From contig JAHFUU010000150.1 in assembly GCA_023264915.1 (NCBI GenBank), forward strand, positions 1-6,614: DNA of 6,614 bases. The letters are read 5' to 3'. Source of the DNA: Microthrixaceae bacterium (lineage in GTDB: Bacteria; Actinomycetota; Acidimicrobiia; Acidimicrobiales; Acidimicrobilacustridaceae). Under the pieces are notes generated by a model. That model made no database searches. It was not told where the DNA came from and saw only the letters and a program-made list of their open reading frames with translations. The position numbers and the translations under genes were made by a program. Position 1 is the first letter of the stretch, and each line of letters begins with the position of its first letter. Below are positions 1 through 5,943 of the stretch, piece by piece.

Positions 1-29
1 CATCTGATGAGTCCGACGAAGTCGCCGAG

Positions 30-800
30 GTGCTCTTCGAGCGTGGAGCTGACGGCGTAGCTCGAATCACCATCAACCGGCCAGAGAGGCGCAACTCACT
101 GTCGTGGGGAGTGATCTCTGAGTTGAGGAGGTCGTTGGCGGCGGCCAGGGCCGATCCGGACATGAGGGTGGTCGTGTTGACAGGTGCCGGCGACCGGGCT
201 TTCTGCGCGGGCGCCGACCTGGGCGGCATGGCATCGGGTGCCGGGTACCTCGAGCTGCACGAAGGTCGAGGCGAGTTGGCCGGGTTGTTCGCCGACCTGT
301 GGTCCCTGGGGATGCCCACGATCGCCCGAGTGCGGGGATACGCGTTGGGTGGGGGGTTCGGCCTGGCGATGGCGTGTGATCTCGTCGTCGCATCCGACGA
401 CGCGCAGTTCGGCACCCCCGAGATCAACGTGGGCGTCTGGCCATACATCATCACAGTGCCGCTGGTGCGCTCGATGCCGCCCAAGAAGGCGCTCGAGCTG
501 ATGATGACCGGAAGGCGGGTCAGAGCTGACGAAGGTGAGCGGATCGGCTTCGTGAACCGTGTAGTTCCCGCGGACGAGCTCGACGCGGCCATCGAGGAGT
601 TGGCGGTCGGGCTCGCTTCCAAGTCGCCCGCGATCATGCGTCTCGGCCGCGGGTCCTTCTACCACGTGTGGGATGAGTCCGCCGCTGATGCCCTGCCATT
701 GCTTCACGCGATGCTCACCGTCACGACTGGCACCGACGACTCGCGCGAAGGCATCACGGCGTTCCTCGAGAAGCGCGACCCCAGTTGGTCAGGTCACTGA
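30..800 (+). CDS. Enoyl-CoA hydratase/isomerase family protein (crotonase fold)
   Basis: Crotonase-superfamily enzyme of 256 residues, the usual length, acting on an acyl-CoA thioester in the cytoplasm. The N-terminal strand has ITINRPERRNSL (14-25). The first oxyanion-hole segment is AFCAGADL (57-64) and the second is GYALGGGFGLAMACD (103-117). The TPE motif gives Glu131, equivalent to rat hydratase Glu164. The position of rat Glu144 is Gly111, so only one of the two classical hydratase acid/base residues remains. Single-glutamate crotonases include delta3-delta2-enoyl-CoA isomerases, so isomerase is as likely as hydratase; the substrate is unknown. The C-terminus ends in a typical FLEKRDPSW segment. 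The GTG at 30 has no clear Shine-Dalgarno sequence and the frame is open to the left edge, so the true start may lie outside the window. Its stop overlaps the next start by one base, indicating an operon and translational coupling. Confidence 0.9.
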   Translation: MLFERGADGVARITINRPERRNSLSWGVISELRRSLAAARADPDMRVVVLTGAGDRAFCAGADLGGMASGAGYLELHEGRGELAGLFADLWSLGMPTIARVRGYALGGGFGLAMACDLVVASDDAQFGTPEINVGVWPYIITVPLVRSMPPKKALELMMTGRRVRADEGERIGFVNRVVPADELDAAIEELAVGLASKSPAIMRLGRGSFYHVWDESAADALPLLHAMLTVTTGTDDSREGITAFLEKRDPSWSGH

Positions 801-1531
801 TGCTTCATCACGAAGACCGTGGTCCGATAGCGGTGATCACCTTGGACCGTCCGGAGAGGCGCAACGCCATCAACCTCGAGACCCTCGTCCAGCTGGACGA
901 GGCGATCGAAGCGACGTCGGCCGATCCGGCCAAGCGGGCACTGATCCTGACTGGGGCCGAAGGCCACTTCTGCGCGGGAGCAGATCTGAGCGGTGTGGAG
1001 GACGCGGAGTTCGTGGCTGTTCTGGCTCGAGTGCTCGACGGGCTTCGCAACGCGACCTTCCCGACGATCGCAGCTGTCGAGGGCGCGGCGTTGGGTGCCG
1101 GGGCCCAGCTCGCGGTCGCGTGCGATCTGAGGGTCGCTGCCGCGGATGCCATGTTCGGGATACCTGCCGCCAAGCTCGGCCTGATGGTCGACCAGTGGAC
1201 CGTGCGCCGGCTGGCCGATGTCTTGGGTCAGGGCACTGCTCGGGCTGTCCTGCTGGCAGCAGACACGATCTCTGGGGAACGCGCCTTTGCCCTCGGGCTG
1301 GTGCAGCGCATGGGAACCATCGACCTCGCCTTGGAGTGGGCGCATCACATCGCCACCCTGGCCCCGCTGACCATCTTGGGTCACAAGATCGGGCTGAACC
1401 AGGCCGAGGAGCTCCCGCCGACGACGCCTGAGTACGCGGCAGCGTTCACCCGTGCGTGGTCGAGTGCAGATCTGTCAGAGGGCCTGCTCGCATTTCGCGA
1501 GCGCCGCCCCCCGAAGTTCAGGGGGACCTGA
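800..1531 (+). CDS. echA6: EchA6-like crotonase-fold protein, probably non-catalytic acyl-CoA binder
   Basis: Crotonase-fold protein of 243 residues. ATG 800 is preferred over TTG 785 because it overlaps the upstream TGA (TGATG), matches the family N-terminus and has AGG at 791-793. Family marks are ITLDRPERRNAIN (13-25), HFCAGADL (56-63) and GAALGAGAQLAVACDLRV (95-112). The two hydratase glutamate positions are Gln103 and Ala123, so water addition by the normal mechanism is not expected. As I remember Mycobacterium tuberculosis EchA6 (also 243 residues), the likeness is close: a GAG-Q-LA-CDLRV segment, a tryptophan at 133 (here DQWTVRRL, 131-138), RARA followed by LLSA or LLAA, and a C-terminal RPPKFxG. 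EchA6 binds long-chain acyl-CoA and is linked to FAS-II and mycolate synthesis. Here it is co-transcribed with a related crotonase that keeps one catalytic glutamate. Orthology is inferred from memory; an isomerase-like activity is not excluded. Confidence 0.88.
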   Translation: MLHHEDRGPIAVITLDRPERRNAINLETLVQLDEAIEATSADPAKRALILTGAEGHFCAGADLSGVEDAEFVAVLARVLDGLRNATFPTIAAVEGAALGAGAQLAVACDLRVAAADAMFGIPAAKLGLMVDQWTVRRLADVLGQGTARAVLLAADTISGERAFALGLVQRMGTIDLALEWAHHIATLAPLTILGHKIGLNQAEELPPTTPEYAAAFTRAWSSADLSEGLLAFRERRPPKFRGT

Positions 1532-1542
1532 AGCGGTTCTCG

Positions 1543-3084
1543 TCATCCGCCGGTCAGCGCGCGTTGCTCGTTGGCCCTCACGGCCCTCACGTGGGCCGGG
1601 TTGATCGGCCCGAGCGTGAAGTTGCCCTCTCCAGAGCGTTGGTAGGAGATCTGGCGCGCCTTGTCGAGCTCGGCCGGATCGATGCGGCAGGTGGTCAGGA
1701 CGGGCTCGATGCCGTAGAGGCGCGCCGAGTTGATGCCGAGGATCTTGGCTTTGACCCGGGGTGTGAGCTCTGGATAGCCGTAGACCTCCTGGAACTGCTT
1801 TGAGATCTCAAAGGCACGGAACGCCTGGATCTGATCCTGTGGGGAGCCGTACCAGATCGAATCCGTTCCCCAGCAGACGTTGTTCTCGCCGAAGGCGACA
1901 AGCAGCTTTCCCAGGACATGAGTGGCCTGCTCGGGTGTCCCCATCAAGGCCCGCCAGGTTGACCCAAGCTCGGCGTACACGTTGGCTGCGGGAGCCACCC
2001 CTGCCTTGGTCACGGACGTGACGAGGCGGTTGACGCCGTAGTCATCCCTCTCGTCATAGGGACCCTCGGGCCTGGATCCCTGAACGTCGAACCCTGAGTG
2101 GTACACGACGAAGTTGATCTCTGGGTGCCGGGCCGCGGCTGGGCCGACGTCGACGGGATCGGCGAATGGCGATCCGTTGCCGAATCCCTTGTGGACCGCA
2201 ACGATGTTCGGTCCCAGCTCGCGGACCTTGCCGAGGAACGCCTCTCCCACCCGCGGTGCGGCCGGGTCGTGGTCGTCTAGCCACCACCCGCGCCCGCCGA
2301 GATGGGTGTAGGTCTTCCATGCGGCCACCGGCAAGGACGAGTGAAGGGTCTCCATGTTCGCCTGCAGCTGGCCTATGGTCCCCAGGGACGGGTGCGCCTC
2401 GCCCTGCATCAAGGTGCGCCTGCTGTGGCAGAGCTGGTCGGCCGTGTCCACAGCCCTCTTCATCACCTCTGGGTTCAGTGGGCTGCCAGCAAACGGGAGT
2501 GCCGAGATGACCAGGACGTTGGTGTCGCTCTTGGTGAACATCAGATCGAGGTACTTATCGAGCGAGAAGCACTCACGCGGATCGTTGGCCCCGCAGCGGG
2601 ACTGAGGGAACGCTGTGCTGAGCCCGAGGTCGGGGATGTCGTGGTTCGCATCGAGGAAGTGCGTCTGGACGTCGAAGATGAACTCCTGGCCCCCGAGGGC
2701 GGCCACTGCAGCGTCGGGGTCAGTCGCCGCTTCCTCGGGAAGCTTGTAGGTGCCCCCCGGAGCCGTGGAACCTGGCCCTCCGCCTCGGGATCCCCTGGGG
2801 GACCCTGTCCTCAGGGGTGATCCCGAGGTGGTCGACCCACCCGATTCGGCCGCCTCCTTGGTGCACGCGGCCAGCGCCAGCAGCGTCGTGGCGGCACCCA
2901 TCGTGGACAGGAGGAAGGTCCTTCGCGACATGCCCAGACGGCGTGCGTGACGCTCGGCGTCGGCTCGAGAGCGGCGCATGGCTTCGCGGACGAGCGGAGA
3001 CAGCGGTCTCGGAACGAACTCGCCGTTGGAGCACGGGTTGAGCTTGATCGGTAGGCCTGGGTATCCGTCATCTCGTCGGGCCAT
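1543..3084 (-). CDS. Tat-exported lipoprotein, amidohydrolase_2 family metal-dependent hydrolase
   Basis: Metal-dependent TIM-barrel protein (amidohydrolase_2 / ACMSD-like) of 513 residues, substrate unknown. ATG 3084 is chosen for the strong AGGGGGG six bases upstream; a longer frame to 3213 gives an unconvincing N-terminus. Order of parts: a 51-residue leading segment (KLNPCSNGEFVPRPL at 14-28); the twin-arginine motif SRRTFLL (53-59); a hydrophobic stretch; lipobox LAAC with Cys74; a Gly/Ser/Pro-rich linker (about 81-112); then the catalytic domain. Likely metal and active-site residues are Asp138 and His142 (DVQTH), His261, His298 (VHKG), His329 (YHSG) and Asp408 (GTDS). It is therefore expected to be folded before export and anchored outside the membrane. 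The long segment before the Tat signal seems typical of this subgroup as I recall it, but is unusual for signal peptides. The gene converges on the crotonase pair with 11 bases between stops. Hydrolase or decarboxylase activity cannot be told apart from sequence alone. Confidence 0.88.
   Translation of the reverse strand: MARRDDGYPGLPIKLNPCSNGEFVPRPLSPLVREAMRRSRADAERHARRLGMSRRTFLLSTMGAATTLLALAACTKEAAESGGSTTSGSPLRTGSPRGSRGGGPGSTAPGGTYKLPEEAATDPDAAVAALGGQEFIFDVQTHFLDANHDIPDLGLSTAFPQSRCGANDPRECFSLDKYLDLMFTKSDTNVLVISALPFAGSPLNPEVMKRAVDTADQLCHSRRTLMQGEAHPSLGTIGQLQANMETLHSSLPVAAWKTYTHLGGRGWWLDDHDPAAPRVGEAFLGKVRELGPNIVAVHKGFGNGSPFADPVDVGPAAARHPEINFVVYHSGFDVQGSRPEGPYDERDDYGVNRLVTSVTKAGVAPAANVYAELGSTWRALMGTPEQATHVLGKLLVAFGENNVCWGTDSIWYGSPQDQIQAFRAFEISKQFQEVYGYPELTPRVKAKILGINSARLYGIEPVLTTCRIDPAELDKARQISYQRSGEGNFTLGPINPAHVRAVRANEQRALTGG
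2783..2828. repeat. Long inverted repeat inside the lipoprotein linker
   Basis: On the minus (coding) strand, CCTCGGGAT then CCCCTG pairs with CAGGGG then ATCCCGAGG, giving 15 base pairs with a two-base bulge and a 14-base loop. It encodes part of the Gly/Ser/Arg/Pro-rich linker (about residues 87-101) between the lipobox and the amidohydrolase domain. Confidence 0.75.
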
Positions 3085-3090
3085 CAGGTT

Positions 3091-3097
3091 CCCCCCT
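3091..3097 (-). promoter_or_regulatory. Ribosome binding site deciding the amidohydrolase start
   Basis: Read on the minus strand this is AGGGGGG, six bases before ATG 3084. It selects this start over the longer in-frame extension to 3213 and over the internal ATG at the Tat motif (Met52). Confidence 0.65.
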
Positions 3098-3270
3098 GTC
3101 CACCCTGGGTCTTCGAGTCGGCCCGCTGAAGTGCCGCGTCTCGAACTTGAGCAGTTGCAGTGCCTGCCTCTGGAGTATCGCAGCAAAGCGCGTGTTCGAG
3201 GTGGCCGAGTCACTGCGCCGGCGCCCGAGCGCTGTTAGCGTGCACAGCGACCTGACGTCCGGACACCAAC

Positions 3271-3276
3271 GAGGTG
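3271..3276 (+). promoter_or_regulatory. Ribosome binding site of the membrane-anchored protein gene
   Basis: GAGGTG lies six bases before ATG 3283. It supports that ATG over the in-frame GTG at 3274, which sits inside the Shine-Dalgarno sequence itself. The gap 3085-3282 between this gene and the divergent amidohydrolase must hold both promoters, but I see no convincing paired -35/-10 boxes in it. Confidence 0.6.
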
Positions 3277-3282
3277 ACAGCC

Positions 3283-3858
3283 ATGAACGTCGTGCTCATC
3301 GTGCTCGGGGCGATCATCGTCATCGTTCTCGTCGTCGGGCTGGCTCTGGCGCCCGCGCTCAACAAGAAGGGTGATGCTGCTGTCGCGCGAGCCAAGTTGC
3401 TGGTGGGAGACGACGCCAAGGTGATCGAGCCCAAGGCCGTGGGGATGGGCACCGAGCCTGCCGAGGAGGGCGGGCTCCTCGGTCTGGGATGCCTCGCGGC
3501 CAGCGATTCGCTGCTTGCCTTCGTGACGTTCCATCCCCAGCAGGAGTGGACCCTTGACCGCTCCAGGATCACCAAGGTCGAGGTCGCAGCCGAAGATCCG
3601 ACCGTGGTGTCCAAGACGACGATCGAAGTGCACTTCAAGGGCGGTGACGGGCAGGACGTGATCGCTCGGTGGCGCTTTGGCCGCGACCTTGTCGAGTGGC
3701 TCACGGAGCTCGGCTATGACTGGGGCCCCGAAGGCCCGCCGTCGCCTACCACAGACGACTCAGCTGACGCGGAAGCTGGCTCTGTCGACGATTCCTCCGG
3801 CGCCTTCGACTCACCGGATGCATCGGGATCCTCGGGTGTCGTTGACCCCGGCGGCTGA
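3283..3858 (+). CDS. Membrane-anchored protein of unknown function with acidic C-terminal tail
   Basis: I do not recognise a named family. The 191-residue product starts with one strongly hydrophobic segment (about 2-24, rich in Ile/Val/Leu), followed by a Lys pair at 28-29. This suggests a single N-terminal anchor with the rest in the cytoplasm. Residues 60-145 look like a compact mixed alpha/beta domain, with a Gly-rich turn (GGLLGLGCLAASDSLLAFV, 63-81), a WTLDRSRITKVE strand pair (89-100) and a closing helix (RDLVEWLTELG, 134-144). The pattern is reminiscent of bacterial PH/GRAM-like domains, which is a weak inference. Residues 148-191 are low-complexity Asp/Ser/Gly/Pro and probably disordered. 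The gene is divergent from the amidohydrolase and convergent with the TM2 gene, with six bases between the two stop codons. No catalytic motif is visible. Confidence 0.8.
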   Translation: MNVVLIVLGAIIVIVLVVGLALAPALNKKGDAAVARAKLLVGDDAKVIEPKAVGMGTEPAEEGGLLGLGCLAASDSLLAFVTFHPQQEWTLDRSRITKVEVAAEDPTVVSKTTIEVHFKGGDGQDVIARWRFGRDLVEWLTELGYDWGPEGPPSPTTDDSADAEAGSVDDSSGAFDSPDASGSSGVVDPGG

Positions 3859-3864
3859 CCATTA

Positions 3865-4542
3865 CTAACGCAGTGGGCGGCCGTAGCTGTCGCGGAACCC
3901 GCCGGAGCAGATGACGATGAAGTCGACCAGGGCCCAGATCCCTGTCACCAGCCAGGTGAGCCCGAAGGTGACGAAACCGACAAGGAACAAGACGAGCATC
4001 GCGGCGCCGGAGCCGTTGTCGCCGACGTAGAACCTGTGGGTGCCGAACATGCCCAAGAATGCGGCGAGCAATGCGGCGCTGACCTTTGACCGCGGGGGCG
4101 AGTACACGGGTATCAGGTGGGGCGGCAGGACTGAGCGGTAGGCGGGCCCGACGGGGTATGTGGGGACGGCGGCCGTCAAGGGTGCCGGATGGAGAGGCCC
4201 GGGCCCGAGCACAGGCGGCTGTGAATCCCGCAGGCCCCGCGGTGAGGGCACCACCCTGGCTGCGTGCACCGGCGCGGGAGCTGTGCTGGATGAGTGACCA
4301 GGAGGCCTGCCGGTGAGCGTCGGTGGGTTCCAGCGCCCAGGCTCCGCGGCCAGCGGCGGGTAGCGGAGCGTTGGCCGCCGATCTGTCGCCGGGCTCGTCT
4401 CGACGGTGGCCGCCAGGGGATCCACTGCGTGGATCGCGGCGCCAGCCTCGGTGAGGGGGAGTCCGCAGTTCGTGCAGAAGTGGCGACCAGCTGGAGAGCC
4501 CGCTCCGCAGGATCCGCACAGGTCCAGGTCCGCTGGAAGCAT
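3865..4542 (-). CDS. Zinc-ribbon and TM2-domain membrane protein
   Basis: Product of 225 residues with three parts. An N-terminal zinc ribbon has CGSC and CTNC (Cys9, Cys12, Cys23, Cys26). A long Pro/Ala/Thr-rich linker of low complexity follows (about 40-150). The C-terminal TM2 domain (153-213) has the hallmark GMFGTHRFYVG (164-174) between two hydrophobic helices (about 154-165 and 180-212), and W-LVD in the second helix (Trp203, Asp207). TM2 proteins are small two-helix membrane proteins, mostly of unknown function; here the ribbon and linker most likely face the cytoplasm. The start is uncertain. ATG 4542 fits the ribbon, but a GTG at 4551 three codons upstream is preceded by a GGGTG stretch and may be used instead. 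The gene lies downstream of the SDR on the same strand across a 242-base gap and converges on the 3283-3858 gene. Confidence 0.85.
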   Translation of the reverse strand: MLPADLDLCGSCGAGSPAGRHFCTNCGLPLTEAGAAIHAVDPLAATVETSPATDRRPTLRYPPLAAEPGRWNPPTLTGRPPGHSSSTAPAPVHAARVVPSPRGLRDSQPPVLGPGPLHPAPLTAAVPTYPVGPAYRSVLPPHLIPVYSPPRSKVSAALLAAFLGMFGTHRFYVGDNGSGAAMLVLFLVGFVTFGLTWLVTGIWALVDFIVICSGGFRDSYGRPLR

Positions 4543-4716
4543 CGACGGCACGGTACACCCGTCATGCCCCGGCGCGCCCCCGGGTTCTGCGCGCCCCCCG
4601 ACATCGCTCGATCGGGCTCGTACTCCCCCTGAGTGCCCCGGGACCAACAGGGTTGGCGAACAGGACCTGAGTGGTCGGTGCTTTGACCGGAGCGCCGCTG
4701 CTCGAGGTTCACGGGT

Positions 4717-4751
4717 CCCATGGAACCCCGGTCCCCATGGAACCCCGGTCC
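4717..4751. repeat. Two-copy 17-bp tandem repeat of near-palindromic units
   Basis: CCCATGGAACCCCGGTC occurs at 4717-4733 and again at 4734-4750 without a mismatch. Each unit centres on CCATGG, and the flanks of the first copy form a near-palindrome, GGGTCCCATGGAACCC (4714-4729), with a single mismatched pair. A short hairpin GGTCC-GCGGG-GGACC (4747-4761) follows. It lies 33-68 bases past the SDR stop and about 175-210 bases upstream of the TM2 start. It could be an operator for the TM2 gene or part of a terminator for the SDR; there is no T-run. Nothing else stands out in the gap 4543-4784. Confidence 0.7.
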
Positions 4752-4784
4752 GCGGGGGACCCTGCAGACTCAGACGGACAGTGT

Positions 4785-5681
4785 TCAGGCGATGTCGAAA
4801 CCGAAGTAGCGGCGCATTGCATCGAGCCATTCGCTGTGGCTCAACGTGCCGAGAGCGACTAGCTCCTCGTCGGTCATCTTGGCGCGGCCCCCGAGGATTG
4901 CGAAGGCATCGTCGGCGACGGGGTAGCGAAGGGCCGGCTCATCTGCCTTGAGGACGGCCACGATCGTCTCTGCGACGACCTCGGGCCCCGGTGCGGTCGT
5001 GAGCATCGTCGCGAAGAAGCCGAGCGCTCGCTCGTAGTGCATGGGGTAGAAGGTCGACTCTGGGACCGGTGGGCTCTTGTAGAAGATCGGAGTGTTGATG
5101 ACCCCCGGCTCGATCAAGGCGACCCGAACCCCGTAAGGAGCGACTTCTTGGGCCAGCACCTCCGAGAAGCCCTCCAGGGCGAACTTCGACGCGGTGTAGG
5201 CGGCGGTGGTCACCGTGGCGTATCGCCCGGCAACCGATGAGACGTTGACTATGTGGCCTGTCCCCCTTTCGCGCATCGAGGGGAGCACTCGCTTGATGCA
5301 TCGAACAGCCCCCAAGAAGTTGGCTTCGATGTGCTCGGAGAACGACTCGATCGTGTCGTCCTCGACAGCTTGGCTTCGCGCGATGCCGGCATTGTTCACG
5401 AGGACGTCAACGGGGCCGGACTGATCTCTCACCTGCTTGAAGGCCAGGTCGATCACGCGGTCGTCGGTGACGTCTATTCGCAGAAGGCGCACGTTGTCGA
5501 GGCCCGCATCGACGCACGCGGCATGAAGGTGCTCAGCTCTGTCGAGATCGCGCATCGAGCCGTAGACCTCATAGCCTTCCTGCGCCAAGCGGATCGTTGT
5601 GGCGAGCCCTATGCCGGAGCTCGCACCGGTAACCACAGCAATGCCCATGCGAGCAGTGTCGCGCGGCGAGAGGTCGGTCAT
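4785..5681 (-). CDS. Classical short-chain dehydrogenase/reductase (SDR)
   Basis: NAD(P)-dependent oxidoreductase of 298 residues; SDRs interconvert an alcohol and a carbonyl group in the cytoplasm. The Rossmann cofactor motif is TGASSGIG (18-25), followed by Asp70 after beta-3 (RIDV) and NNAG (96-99). The catalytic tetrad is complete: Asn121, Ser149, Tyr162 and Lys166 (YTASK, 162-166). EPG (191-193) follows. Arg44 after beta-2 hints at NADP(H), which is inference. The longer C-terminus (about 200-298) is typical of the 17-beta-hydroxysteroid dehydrogenase-like subgroup; the substrate cannot be named. ATG 5681 is chosen, with GGAGG about 16 bases upstream, which is rather far. An adjacent GTG (5684) and a later ATG (5648, just before the first strand) are alternatives. 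The open frame continues to 6146 but that extension covers repeat A and the opposite gene and is not coding-like. It lies upstream of the TM2 gene on the same strand. Confidence 0.92.
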   Translation of the reverse strand: MTDLSPRDTARMGIAVVTGASSGIGLATTIRLAQEGYEVYGSMRDLDRAEHLHAACVDAGLDNVRLLRIDVTDDRVIDLAFKQVRDQSGPVDVLVNNAGIARSQAVEDDTIESFSEHIEANFLGAVRCIKRVLPSMRERGTGHIVNVSSVAGRYATVTTAAYTASKFALEGFSEVLAQEVAPYGVRVALIEPGVINTPIFYKSPPVPESTFYPMHYERALGFFATMLTTAPGPEVVAETIVAVLKADEPALRYPVADDAFAILGGRAKMTDEELVALGTLSHSEWLDAMRRYFGFDIA

Positions 5682-5737
5682 CACAGGTTGCGAGCAGCCT
5701 CCAGAGCTCGTTGCTCCTACCAGGTGAGCTCCCAAAG

Positions 5738-5933
5738 CTCTGCCCGAGGTAAGATCGAAGATGCCACCACAGCGCGACGGGCCACCGAGGCGCATCTTCG
5801 GGCTCGCCCGTGCGAACAGCGAGCGGGCCTCCCACGGAACCAGGCGTGAGCGCCGACGGCGCCCCAACAGATGAGGGGCCGCGGATCCCATCCCAGCCAC
5901 ATGACTCGTCGGGCCGGGGCGGAGCCCCGCTAG
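5738..5933. repeat. Interspersed ~200-bp direct repeat, copy A
   Basis: This matches copy B (6298-6498) in the same orientation. The core block 5738-5817 aligns with 6298-6376 at 68 of 80 columns, mostly transitions plus a one-base gap. It continues to 5851 after a 10-base insertion in B and a 2-base gap. A second block, 5905-5933, matches 6470-6498 at 24 of 29 positions. Between the blocks the likeness is weak. The copy fills most of the 262-base gap between the divergent SDR and zinc-ribbon genes. It contains a 9-bp inverted repeat, CGAAGATGC (5756-5764) with GCATCTTCG (5792-5800). Indels are not multiples of three, which argues against a protein-coding repeat. Confidence 0.75.
5761..5874 (+). 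CDS. Possible small arginine-rich ORF (37 residues), doubtful
   Basis: ATG-started frame of 37 codons inside repeat copy A; the product would be very basic (13 Arg), with IFGLARANSERAS at 12-24. In its favour, TAAGAT (5750-5755) lies exactly where a -10 box for a leaderless ATG would sit. Against it, the matching stretch in copy B has a one-base deletion after ten codons, so the frame is not kept, and the -10-like box is degraded there to CAAGGT. It is most likely a chance frame in a repeat, listed because it has a plausible start signal. No homologue is recognised. Confidence 0.15.
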   Translation: MPPQRDGPPRRIFGLARANSERASHGTRRERRRRPNR

Positions 5934-5936
5934 GAT
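5931..5936 (+). promoter_or_regulatory. Candidate -10 box for a leaderless zinc-ribbon transcript
   Basis: TAGGAT fits the actinobacterial TANNNT -10 pattern. Its last T is eight bases before the GTG at 5944, so transcription would start on or within a base or so of the start codon. No good -35 box is visible, which is common for such promoters. The alternative reading is that AGGA (5932-5935) acts as an ordinary Shine-Dalgarno sequence eight bases from the GTG. Confidence 0.4.
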
Positions 5937-5943
5937 TGGGGAC

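Noticed and set aside
4..23. Hammerhead-ribozyme-like string CTGATGA followed by a GAC GAA stretch at the left edge
   Set aside because: The second stem would have only two pairs, the core GAAA is GAAG, and no flanking stems are visible. The stretch is also open in the crotonase frame, so chance is the better explanation.
96..1384. Minus-strand frames opposite the crotonase genes (for example 96-707 and 794-1384)
   Set aside because: They are antisense to conserved crotonase motifs and have no start signal or recognisable motifs.
673..1431. Long plus-strand frame across both crotonase genes
   Set aside because: It overlaps two well-supported genes in another frame and its product is Arg/Gly/Ser-rich with no recognisable domain, a typical shadow frame in high-GC DNA.
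1508..1525. CCCCC/GGGGG hairpin at the end of the second crotonase gene as a terminator
   Set aside because: It lies inside the last codons, has only five pairs and no T-run follows on either strand.
3085..3213. N-terminal extension of the amidohydrolase to 3213
   Set aside because: The extra 43 residues have no protein-like character, and ATG 3084 has a strong ribosome binding site.
3085..3282. Promoter boxes in the divergent gap, such as TTGAGC at 3147 and TGTTAG near 3233
   Set aside because: No hexamer pair has a proper 16-18 base spacing, so they are not reported as promoters.
4419..4435. Perfect inverted repeat GATCCAC-TGC-GTGGATC
   Set aside because: It lies within the coding linker of the TM2 protein, and a seven-base arm is not rare enough in this composition to report as a site.
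4543..4830. N-terminal extension of the TM2 protein frame to 4830
   Set aside because: It overlaps the end of the SDR gene and adds Arg/Gly/Pro-rich sequence ahead of a zinc ribbon that normally sits at the N-terminus.
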